A DNA stretch of 39,198 bases from Hydrogenobaculum sp. Its GTDB lineage: Bacteria; Aquificota; Aquificia; Aquificales; Aquificaceae. A model generated the notes under the pieces. It was not told where the DNA came from. It did no database searches and saw only the letters and a list, made by a program, of their open reading frames with translations. Both the position numbers and the translations under genes were made by a program. The stretch covers positions 1-39,198 of the forward strand of contig JAGDWZ010000035.1 of NCBI GenBank assembly GCA_023269915.1, given 5' to 3'. This document shows positions 32,485 through 39,198 of this stretch, one piece after another. Within the stretch, counting starts at the first letter, position 1, and the number at the start of each line of letters is the position of its first letter.

Positions 32485-34032
32485 ATGGATAAGAATAGAG
32501 TATTTATATTTGATACGACGTTAAGAGATGGCGAGCAAGCTCCTGGCTTTTCAATGACCATAGAAGAAAAGCTGCAGATGGCCCATCAATTGGCAAGGCT
32601 TGGGGTGGATATCATAGAAGCTGGCTTTGCCATCGCTTCTAAAGGGGATTTTGAGGCTATAAGGCTTATCGCTTCAGAGGTAAAAGGACCTACTATATGC
32701 TCTTTGGCAAGGGCCAACGAAACCGATATAGAAAGAGCTGCTGAAAGCCTGAAACCAGCCGAGAGAAAGCGCATACATACCTTCATAGCCACATCCGATA
32801 TACACATGCAATACAAACTTAAAAAAACCAAAGAAGAAGTGTTAGAGCTTGCTAAAAAAGCGGTAAGATTTGCAAGAAACTTCACAGACGATGTAGAGTT
32901 TTCTTGTGAAGATGCCACCAGAAGCTCCAAAGACTTTCTTTACAAAATCATAGAAGAGGCTATAAAAGAAGGTGCTACCACTATAAACATACCAGATACC
33001 GTTGGTTATGCCACTCCTTTAGAGTTTTATGAGCTTATCACATCTATAAGAGAAAACGTTCCAAACATAGACAAAGCTATAATAAGCGTACATTGTCACA
33101 ACGACCTTGGTATGGCAACTGCCAACTCTTTGATGGCGTTAAAGGCTGGGGCAAGACAGGTAGAATGCACTATAAATGCAATAGGTGAAAGGGCTGGAAA
33201 TGCAGGTTTAGAAGAGGTGGTAATGGCTTTGGTAGTAAGAAGAGAATACTTTGACAACCTTTATACCAACATAAACACAAAAGAGATATACAAGACCAGT
33301 AGGCTCCTTTGTAGGATTACCAGTAGCTTCGTCCAGCCAAACAAAGCGGTGGTAGGAGACAACGCCTTTGCTCACGAGTCTGGTATACATCAGCACGGCG
33401 TATTGTCAAATCCTATGACCTATGAGATTATGAAACCAGAAGACGTCGGTTTTCCATCAAATAGAGTGGTGCTTGGTAAACACTCCGGAAGACACGCTTT
33501 AAAGTCTCGCTTGAAAGATTTAGGCATAGAACTACCAGAAGAAGAGTTTGAAAAGCTTTTTGAAGAGTTTAAAGCTCTTTCTGATAAGAAAAAATACATA
33601 TACGACGAAGATATAGAAGCCCTTATTTACAAAGATGTGTTAAAACACGACAGCAAGCCTATAAAACTCTTGAGCTTTCAAGTGCAAACTGGGGACAACA
33701 TACTTCCAACTGCCACAGTTAGCTTGGAGGTAAACGGCGAGAAAAAGGTACTTACATCTACCGGTGATGGGCCTGTAGACGCCGTTATAAAAGCCATAGA
33801 AAAAGCTCTACCCTACGAGCCAAAATTTTTAGATTATTCTATAAAAGCCCTCACGCCAAACGCCGATGCCCAAGCAGAAGCAAGGGTTTTGATAGAACTA
33901 AACGATATAAAGTCATCAGGTACAGCTACAGATACAGATATAGTAAAAGCTAGTGCAAATGCATTTTTAGACGCTGTAAACAAAGCGCTTTTCAAAAAAC
34001 AAGTAAAAGAAAAGGCTATAGAAGGGGTTTAG
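32485..34032 (+). CDS. leuA: 2-isopropylmalate synthase
   Basis: LeuA condenses 2-oxoisovalerate with acetyl-CoA in the first committed step of leucine synthesis. The 515 residues show the barrel with FDTTLRDGEQAPG, the metal-binding HCHNDLGMA, the NAIGERAGNAGLEE turn and AHESGIHQHGVL. The C-terminal regulatory domain (from about residue 390, including TGDGPVDAVIKAIEKAL) normally binds leucine for feedback inhibition. No Shine-Dalgarno is visible. The stop overlaps the aroE stop on the other strand by 4 bases. Confidence 0.95.
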   Translation: MDKNRVFIFDTTLRDGEQAPGFSMTIEEKLQMAHQLARLGVDIIEAGFAIASKGDFEAIRLIASEVKGPTICSLARANETDIERAAESLKPAERKRIHTFIATSDIHMQYKLKKTKEEVLELAKKAVRFARNFTDDVEFSCEDATRSSKDFLYKIIEEAIKEGATTINIPDTVGYATPLEFYELITSIRENVPNIDKAIISVHCHNDLGMATANSLMALKAGARQVECTINAIGERAGNAGLEEVVMALVVRREYFDNLYTNINTKEIYKTSRLLCRITSSFVQPNKAVVGDNAFAHESGIHQHGVLSNPMTYEIMKPEDVGFPSNRVVLGKHSGRHALKSRLKDLGIELPEEEFEKLFEEFKALSDKKKYIYDEDIEALIYKDVLKHDSKPIKLLSFQVQTGDNILPTATVSLEVNGEKKVLTSTGDGPVDAVIKAIEKALPYEPKFLDYSIKALTPNADAQAEARVLIELNDIKSSGTATDTDIVKASANAFLDAVNKALFKKQVKEKAIEGV

Positions 34033-34850
34033 GGTTTATATGATGTTAAAAGCTCAAAAATTTGAGGTGCTAAATCAAAAGCATCAACACCAGTCCATAT
34101 TTTAAAGCTTTCTAAACCTTGATAAATAAGCATGGGAAGGCCGTTTATACCAACGGCTCCTTTTTCTTTTGCTTTCTTTATAAGAAGTGTATCTTTGTAT
34201 ATTACATCAAAAACTACATGATGAGCAGCTATCTTATCATAATCAAAAAGAGGTTTATCATCATCTTTTAGTCCCACCGATGTAGTGTTTACTATTATAT
34301 CTACATATTGCAAAACATCTTCTATCTTCTCTACAACTTCTATATTGAAAATCTCTTTTAGTTTTAAGGCTTTTTCTATAGTCCTATTGTATAAATAAAC
34401 TTTTGCCCCAGCGTTTGTAAGTGCGTATATTATAGCTTTAGAAGTCCCACCTGCTCCAAGGACTAAGGCTTTTTTACCTTGCAAAGTGGTTTTTTCTTCT
34501 AAAGCTCTTTTAAAGCCTATATAATCTGTATTGTAGGCTTTTATAGTATTGTCTTCAAACTTTAAGGTATTGCAAGAGCCTATTTTTTCGACTTCTTCTG
34601 ATACCTCATCTACAAACCCCAAAATACTTTCTTTGTGAGGTATGGTAATATTTAAGCCCTTTATAGACAAAGCTTTTGCACCTTTTACAGCATCTTTTAA
34701 ATCCTCTGGTTTTACTTCAAAAGGTACATATATGGCGTTTATATTTTTTTGGTTAAAAGCAAAAGACTGAAAAACTGGTGATAGGCTATGCTTTACCGGG
34801 TATCCAAATATGCCGTAGCAAAGGGTTTGACCGTTTGGTAGCTTCATCAT
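34029..34850 (-). CDS. aroE: Shikimate dehydrogenase
   Basis: AroE reduces 3-dehydroshikimate to shikimate with NADPH. The N-terminal domain has GYPVKHSLSP and the catalytic Lys in NITIPHKESI, the NADP loop is LGAGGTSKAI, and the C-terminal GLPMLIYQGLESFKIWTG is typical. The 273 residues are normal. Two adjacent ATG codons (34850 and 34847) overlap the mraY stop by 4 or 1 bases, so translation is coupled to mraY. It is the last gene of the operon starting at 39173. Confidence 0.95.
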   Translation of the reverse strand: MMKLPNGQTLCYGIFGYPVKHSLSPVFQSFAFNQKNINAIYVPFEVKPEDLKDAVKGAKALSIKGLNITIPHKESILGFVDEVSEEVEKIGSCNTLKFEDNTIKAYNTDYIGFKRALEEKTTLQGKKALVLGAGGTSKAIIYALTNAGAKVYLYNRTIEKALKLKEIFNIEVVEKIEDVLQYVDIIVNTTSVGLKDDDKPLFDYDKIAAHHVVFDVIYKDTLLIKKAKEKGAVGINGLPMLIYQGLESFKIWTGVDAFDLAPQIFELLTSYKP

Positions 34851-35926
34851 CTTAGCTTTAGAGTGGCTATTGTAAATATTGCAAGAAGTATAGATACTAT
34901 CCAGATTCTTACCACTATTTTGGGTTCTGGTGTGCCGTTTAACTCAAAATGATGATGAATAGGCGCCATTTTGAAAACCCTTTTTCCTTTGGTAATTTTA
35001 AACACACTTACTTGGATTATAACGCTTAAAGCCTCTATCACAAAAACCCCACCAGCTATTATAAGAGATAGCTCTTGTTTTGACATAATGGCAAGCATAC
35101 CAAGAGCAGCCCCAAGCCCAAGAGAGCCTACATCTCCCATAAACATTTGAGCCGGAAAAGAGTTAAACCACAAAAAGCCAAGACCAGCCCCCACTATAGC
35201 CATACCAAATATAGCAAGCTCACCGGCGTTTTCTACGTAGTGAATTTCCAAATACTTTGCCAGTATGCTGTTGCCAGCAACGTAAGAGATAATACCAAGG
35301 GCAAAAGCAGTAGTCATGGCAGGGACTATAGCAAGCCCGTCAAGTCCATCTGTAAGATTTACGGCGTTTGAAGTGGCTATTAAAACAAGCATTGTAAAAA
35401 CTATGTAGAAATATCCCAAATCTAGTTTTAAGCTTTTAAAAAAAGGAAAGTATATATGAGTATCTATATGCATAACAAAGTAAAGCAACAAAGCGCTTAT
35501 AAAACTCACCACAATTTGACCAAGCATCTTGGCTTTTGCGGATATGCCTTTTTTATTTTTTAGTTTTGCAAAATCATCTATAAAACCTACGGCGGCAAAC
35601 CCAAGCACAGTAAAAGCCATTATCCATGTTTGTGCTATATCAAGTCTCATTAGTAAAATTGAGGCAAGTTCAAGGCTCAATATTATAATAAGTCCACCCA
35701 TTGAGGGTACAAACTTTTTCTTAGAATGGGCTTCCGGGGTATCTTCTCTTACGTATCCACCGTACAATCTATTTAAGGCTGTCACCTTTCTCATGAAAAT
35801 AGGAGATAGCGCTAACGTGATAAGAAAACTCAGGATAACAGCCATCAAGGCTCTAAAGGTAATATATCTTAATACGTTGAATAAAAATATGTGGTTTTTA
35901 AGGACTAAACCAAGCCAGTAAAGCAT
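34847..35926 (-). CDS. mraY: Phospho-N-acetylmuramoyl-pentapeptide-transferase
   Basis: MraY makes lipid I, the first membrane-bound peptidoglycan precursor. The 359 residues form about ten membrane helices with the conserved cytoplasmic loops: TPEAHSKKKFVPSMGGL, the Asp pair in GFIDDFAKL, NLTDGLDGLA, FMGDVGSLGLGAAL and the HHHFELNG substrate loop. The start directly abuts the stop of the RNA methyltransferase gene. Other mur genes are not adjacent; here it shares an operon with aroE and phospholipid genes rather than a dcw cluster. Confidence 0.96.
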   Translation of the reverse strand: MLYWLGLVLKNHIFLFNVLRYITFRALMAVILSFLITLALSPIFMRKVTALNRLYGGYVREDTPEAHSKKKFVPSMGGLIIILSLELASILLMRLDIAQTWIMAFTVLGFAAVGFIDDFAKLKNKKGISAKAKMLGQIVVSFISALLLYFVMHIDTHIYFPFFKSLKLDLGYFYIVFTMLVLIATSNAVNLTDGLDGLAIVPAMTTAFALGIISYVAGNSILAKYLEIHYVENAGELAIFGMAIVGAGLGFLWFNSFPAQMFMGDVGSLGLGAALGMLAIMSKQELSLIIAGGVFVIEALSVIIQVSVFKITKGKRVFKMAPIHHHFELNGTPEPKIVVRIWIVSILLAIFTIATLKLR

Positions 35927-36490
35927 CTAACACCTGTTTTTGCTAAGGAGTCTATCTAAGATTATAGCGGCAGCGTTTCTAACGGATAGATGGTTCCAGT
36001 CAGAAGCCCCGTATACGGGTTCTAATATCAAGTCAAAGGTTTCCATCAACGATTTTGGTATGCCGTAACCAGTACCAAATAGTATAAGATAGTCTTTATC
36101 ACCAGCTTTTATAGCTTCTGAAAGTTCTTTGTAAGATATTGTGTTTGGATAAGTCCTAGCATCTGTTCCAACGGTTATGGGCTTTTTACCCTTTTTAGAA
36201 ATTATGTCTTCTATAACTTCTTCGTAGTTGTAAACAAGTTTTACCAAAGATACGCTTTCATACCTTGTAAATTGCTTATCCTTGTTTTCTTCTGAAGTCC
36301 AATACTCTATCTGTCTTTGAATAACCTCTCTTTGAGAATCCACTGGATGGACTATGTAGTAAGTCTCTACATCGTAAGTCTTAGCCGGCCTTGCTATATC
36401 GTGCAAATCGAGAGTAGTAAAAGATGTGATGATTCTGTTGCCAAACCTATCTGTAGCAGGCCAATGTAAAACCGCTATAAAAACGCTCAT
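35927..36490 (-). CDS. SPOUT-type RNA methyltransferase of the PF09936 kind
   Basis: The 187 residues match a small family of predicted SAM-dependent RNA methyltransferases with a trefoil-knot fold. The family opening FIAVLHWPATDRFGNRI and the following DLHDIARPAKTY are present, and the C-terminal knot region has LILFGTGYGIP and DLILEPVYGASDWNHLSVRNAAAIILDRL, typical of SPOUT enzymes. The RNA target is not known from sequence. It overlaps plsY by ATGA and abuts mraY. Confidence 0.85.
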   Translation of the reverse strand: MSVFIAVLHWPATDRFGNRIITSFTTLDLHDIARPAKTYDVETYYIVHPVDSQREVIQRQIEYWTSEENKDKQFTRYESVSLVKLVYNYEEVIEDIISKKGKKPITVGTDARTYPNTISYKELSEAIKAGDKDYLILFGTGYGIPKSLMETFDLILEPVYGASDWNHLSVRNAAAIILDRLLSKNRC

Positions 36491-37077
36491 TTAAACCTAT
36501 ATTCCTCTTTGTTTAAAAGCCTAAAAACGTTGTCTTTGTGTTTATAAAGTATTAGAAAAGCTATAACGCTGGCACCAATTTTTTGAGGCACACTAAAATC
36601 TCCTTGTAAAAACAAGAAGTATCCTACCAAAACAGAAATTATAGAAGCCAAAGATACGTATCTAAAAAGATAAAATACCAAAGCCCACACAAAAAACATC
36701 TTTAAAGCAAGAAAAGGAGATATTCCAAACACCACACCAAAGGCGGTAGCGACCCCCTTCCCGCCTTTAAAGTTTGCCCTATAAGAGTATATATGCCCAA
36801 CGATAGGAGATATCATCACAATCCCAAACCACAAAGAATCTGGATTTATATAAAATCTATCAAGCAACGCTATCAAAAACCCTTTAAAAGCATCTAAGAA
36901 AAATACCAAAACTCCGTATTTTTTGCCAAGGGTCCTAGTAACGTTTGTGGCACCTGCGCTTTTACTTCCTACTGATGTAATGTCTATACCTTTGTAAGAG
37001 CCTATAACTTTTGCAAAAAGGATAGAACCCAAAAGATAACCAAATATGCTAAGAAGAAAACCCATTACAATATTCAT
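36487..37077 (-). CDS. plsY: Glycerol-3-phosphate acyltransferase PlsY
   Basis: PlsY moves an acyl group from acyl-phosphate to glycerol-3-phosphate, the first step of phospholipid synthesis. The 196 residues form about five membrane helices with the three known motifs: GSKSAGATNVTRTLG, a GHIYSYRANFKGGKGVAT region and the later conserved loop. The phosphate-acyltransferase partner plsX is not in the window. It starts 1 base after the PLD-like gene stop, inside the tight operon. Confidence 0.95.
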   Translation of the reverse strand: MNIVMGFLLSIFGYLLGSILFAKVIGSYKGIDITSVGSKSAGATNVTRTLGKKYGVLVFFLDAFKGFLIALLDRFYINPDSLWFGIVMISPIVGHIYSYRANFKGGKGVATAFGVVFGISPFLALKMFFVWALVFYLFRYVSLASIISVLVGYFLFLQGDFSVPQKIGASVIAFLILYKHKDNVFRLLNKEEYRFK

Positions 37078-37078
37078 A

Positions 37079-37666
37079 TTAGAAGCCGCCTTCTTCTTTT
37101 GGTTTAAAATCGTTTCCTATAGAATACATCCAGTTAAAATACTTTTCGTAAATATCGGCAAGCTGCGGGCTTTTGATGATAAGAAGGTTTTCGTAATTTA
37201 GCTTTTCAGCGGATGCAGTCCAGTTGTAAGAACCAGTGATTACCTCTTTACCGTCAATCACCGCAAATTTATTGTGCATAAGCCCCTTTACAAACCTTGT
37301 TTCTTCCACTGGCAAAGTTTTGATAGGTATACCAGCTCTGTAGAAAAATCTTGCCCTTGAAAATCTTGTGTTTGCTTCATGCACATCCATTACAAGTCTA
37401 ACCTTGACTCCTCTTTTATAAGCATCTATGACGGCTTGACCTATGGGTCTTGACGTGAAAGCATACATTGCTATATCTATAAAAGAGTGAGCGTTGTTTA
37501 TCTGTCTTATAATGGCGTCTGATGCCCCGCCGTTTGGCGAAAAATAAACAGATACCAAAGCGTTGTTTATTTGTAGAGTTTTAGCACCAGATGGCTTTGA
37601 TGAGCAAGAAAATAAAGAAACAAAGAAAACAGCACCAAAAAATATCAAAAATATCTTTCTTATCAT
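37079..37666 (-). CDS. Phospholipase D-like lipoprotein with one HKD motif
   Basis: The 195-residue protein has a lipoprotein signal ending in SLFSC (Cys21) and one phospholipase D domain. The core strand SFIDIAMYAFTS, the RGVKVRLVMD segment and a single catalytic motif HNKFAVIDGKEVITGSYNWT (from residue 131) are visible. Single-HKD proteins of this size, such as the Nuc endonuclease and mitochondrial PLD, act as dimers and cut DNA or phospholipids. Anchoring suggests a periplasmic role, perhaps nucleic acid degradation or uptake, or cardiolipin-like chemistry given plsY beside it. It overlaps purD by ATGA. Confidence 0.88.
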   Translation of the reverse strand: MIRKIFLIFFGAVFFVSLFSCSSKPSGAKTLQINNALVSVYFSPNGGASDAIIRQINNAHSFIDIAMYAFTSRPIGQAVIDAYKRGVKVRLVMDVHEANTRFSRARFFYRAGIPIKTLPVEETRFVKGLMHNKFAVIDGKEVITGSYNWTASAEKLNYENLLIIKSPQLADIYEKYFNWMYSIGNDFKPKEEGGF

Positions 37667-38916
37667 AGGTATTTAAACGCTTTTTGCCCTATGTCTTTTC
37701 TATAAAGAGCGTCTTTAAAATCTATAAGGGATATTGCATTGTAAACGTCTTCTAAAGCCTTTTTTAAATCTTTTGATTTGGCGCATACTGTTAGTGCTCT
37801 GCCACCCATAGAGTATATTTCTCCGTCTATTAGCTTTGTGTTGGCTTGAAATATTACTGCGCCTTTTTCTTGGGCTTTTTCTAAATTTCTTATAGGTGTG
37901 GGCTCGCAGTTTCCGTATGGATAGTTTTTACAAGCCATTACAACACCCACTGCAAAATCTTCAGATATACCATCTTTTAGAGCTTCTGGATTATGGATTA
38001 TATCTATCAAGCTTTTTTCAAGCCTCATCATAAGCACCTGAGCTTCTGGGTCTCCCAATCTTACATTAAACTCCAAAACGTATGGTTTTCCCTCAGATAT
38101 CATAAGCCCTATATATAAAAATCCTGTATAGTTAAACCCTTCTTGTTCTAAGCCTTTCATCAGGGGCTTTACGATGCTTTCTTTTATTTTTAAATCCATT
38201 TCATTGTTTATTATAGGGGCTGGTGAGTATGCACCCATGCCGCCGGTATTTGGTCCTTCGTCGTTGTCTTTTAGCCTCTTGTGGTCTTGAGACGTTGGCA
38301 TCACACCAAACTTGCCATCTTGTATGGCTACTATGTAGGAAGCTTCCTCACCTTTTAAAAACTCTTCTATCACTACCTTTTTACCAGACTCTCCCAGTTT
38401 ATTTTTTATCATAAAATCTTCTAAAACTTGTATGGCCTCTTGTTTTGAATTTACTATTACAACACCCTTACCAGAAGCAAGACCATCTGCCTTTATAACG
38501 GCGGGATAGCCTATATCCTCTATGAAGTTTAGGGCTTTTTTAACATCTGTAAACGTGCTGTAGTTGGCAGTGGGTATTTCATACTTTGACATAAAAGCTT
38601 TCGCAAAATCTTTTGAGCTTTCAAGCATAGCAGCTCTTTTGGAGGGTCCAAACACAAAAGCCTTGCCTTCCAATAAATCCTTTATGCCTTTCACAAGGTA
38701 TATTTCTTGACCTGGGATGACTATATCTATTTTATTTTCTATTATGAATTTGGCTATATCCTCTATGTTGTTGGCATCAAGTTCTATGTTTTTAGCTATA
38801 TTATAAGTACCAGCGTTTCCAGGAAAAACAAAGATGTCTTTTATAAGGGGGTCTTGTCTTAATTTCCAAACTATAGCGTGCTCTCTAGCTCCTGAACCTA
38901 GTACTGCAACCTTCAT
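37663..38916 (-). CDS. purD: Phosphoribosylamine--glycine ligase
   Basis: PurD joins phosphoribosylamine and glycine with ATP in step two of purine synthesis. The 417 residues follow the ATP-grasp layout: GSGAREHAIVWKL at the start, the ATP lid DGLASGKGVVIV, DHKRLKDNDEGPNTGGMGAYSPAP and the metal-site EFNVRLGDPEAQ. It overlaps the small exported gene upstream and the PLD-like gene downstream by ATGA, so its message is shared with envelope genes rather than other pur genes. Confidence 0.96.
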   Translation of the reverse strand: MKVAVLGSGAREHAIVWKLRQDPLIKDIFVFPGNAGTYNIAKNIELDANNIEDIAKFIIENKIDIVIPGQEIYLVKGIKDLLEGKAFVFGPSKRAAMLESSKDFAKAFMSKYEIPTANYSTFTDVKKALNFIEDIGYPAVIKADGLASGKGVVIVNSKQEAIQVLEDFMIKNKLGESGKKVVIEEFLKGEEASYIVAIQDGKFGVMPTSQDHKRLKDNDEGPNTGGMGAYSPAPIINNEMDLKIKESIVKPLMKGLEQEGFNYTGFLYIGLMISEGKPYVLEFNVRLGDPEAQVLMMRLEKSLIDIIHNPEALKDGISEDFAVGVVMACKNYPYGNCEPTPIRNLEKAQEKGAVIFQANTKLIDGEIYSMGGRALTVCAKSKDLKKALEDVYNAISLIDFKDALYRKDIGQKAFKYL

Positions 38917-39173
38917 CTTCTTTTCTTATAGTATAAAAGATTGCCGTCGTTATCAAATTTGGCTATACCGCTATTCCCTTTCACAGTGTAGAGGCACCCT
39001 TTTTTTGTATGAGATACTTTTATATCTTTTATATCACCCACATAAGAAGAAGCATCTGCAGTTATATAATTAACGTCGCAGTTTGACATAGGTTCGTATC
39101 TTCTATGCCATGCCAAAGCCAAAGAAACTATCCCTAGATATAAAATTAAAAGTTTTTTGTAAGCTTTTAACAT
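38913..39173 (-). CDS. Small exported or membrane-anchored protein of unknown function
   Basis: The 86-residue product starts with a hydrophobic helix (KLLILYLGIVSLALAW, about residues 7-22), either a signal peptide or an anchor. The mature part has two Cys (in SNCDVNY and KGCLYTV) that could form a disulfide and several short strands (IKVSHTKKGCLYTVKGN, GIAKFDNDGNLLYYK). It is not recognised. It is the first gene of the purD-aroE operon and overlaps purD by 4 bases. An extended -10 element lies 9 bases before the ATG. Confidence 0.75.
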   Translation of the reverse strand: MLKAYKKLLILYLGIVSLALAWHRRYEPMSNCDVNYITADASSYVGDIKDIKVSHTKKGCLYTVKGNSGIAKFDNDGNLLYYKKRR

Positions 39174-39182
39174 AATTATATT

Positions 39183-39191
39183 ATTTTATCA
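39183..39191 (-). promoter_or_regulatory. Extended -10 promoter of the purD-mraY-aroE operon
   Basis: On the minus strand TGA plus TAAAAT (39183-39188) with 9 bases to the ATG at 39173, predicting a leader of about 3 bases. No Shine-Dalgarno is visible. The -35 region lies beyond the window edge. Confidence 0.5.
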
Positions 39192-39198
39192 TAAAAGC

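Overview
This window is a dense, AT-rich bacterial chromosome segment. About 50 protein genes and two tRNAs are packed with very short gaps, and none of the gaps exceeds 300 bases. The content indicates a Gram-negative, lipid A-making bacterium (lpxA, outer-membrane lipoproteins, a barrel C-terminus at the left edge). Cytochrome c maturation is of the System II (CcsA/CcsB) type, the proteins are rich in Lys, Glu and Ile, and atpD lies away from other ATP synthase genes. Together these fit the Aquificales, most likely a Hydrogenobaculum-like organism. That assignment is recognition from protein style and gene order, not a database result.

Layout. 1-4968: tail of a probable outer-membrane protein; ogt overlapping rsmA tail to tail; a leftward group with an unknown gene, the HU gene under a near-consensus promoter, nadC, a cytochrome c assembly gene and ispH. 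5089-10112: a TDT-family anion transporter, the rplS-rnhB-rplT-pheS translation cluster, a SPOR protein and a TauE-type exporter. 10152-16422: a long rightward run holding an unknown gene, aroK, a UbiA prenyltransferase, a class II aldolase-like protein, an inositol monophosphatase-like protein, a double universal stress protein, a TPR protein and a lytic transglycosylase domain protein. 16428-17325: two small leftward envelope genes separated by an 18-base tandem repeat. 17444-23678: pmbA/tldE, a two-helix membrane protein, a tandem pseudo-receiver protein, a TopB-type topoisomerase and accA. 23683-26096: leftward purK, lpxA and a zinc-finger protein. 26170-28913: a FlgO-like protein, tRNA-Thr, atpD, a small cytochrome c and tRNA-Met/Ile2. 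28921-34032: leftward smpB-rnr, then rightward csgG-like and leuA. 34029-39191: a tight leftward operon (unknown, purD, PLD-like lipoprotein, plsY, RNA methyltransferase, mraY, aroE).

The genes are mostly housekeeping: translation and RNA quality control, purine, NAD, shikimate and leucine synthesis, envelope lipid and wall precursors, and respiration. I see no CRISPR array, insertion sequence, prophage or obvious defence island.

The most striking pattern is in promoters. Several genes without a Shine-Dalgarno have a -10 hexamer (often extended, TGn) ending only 6-9 bases before the start codon. That spacing places transcription start at, or 1-3 bases before, the start codon, so the messages would be leaderless. 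Other genes (HU, rplS, atpD, csgG-like, both small envelope genes) have a leader and a strong Shine-Dalgarno. The best candidate for an undescribed system is the membrane protein plus tandem pseudo-receiver pair at 18786-20521.
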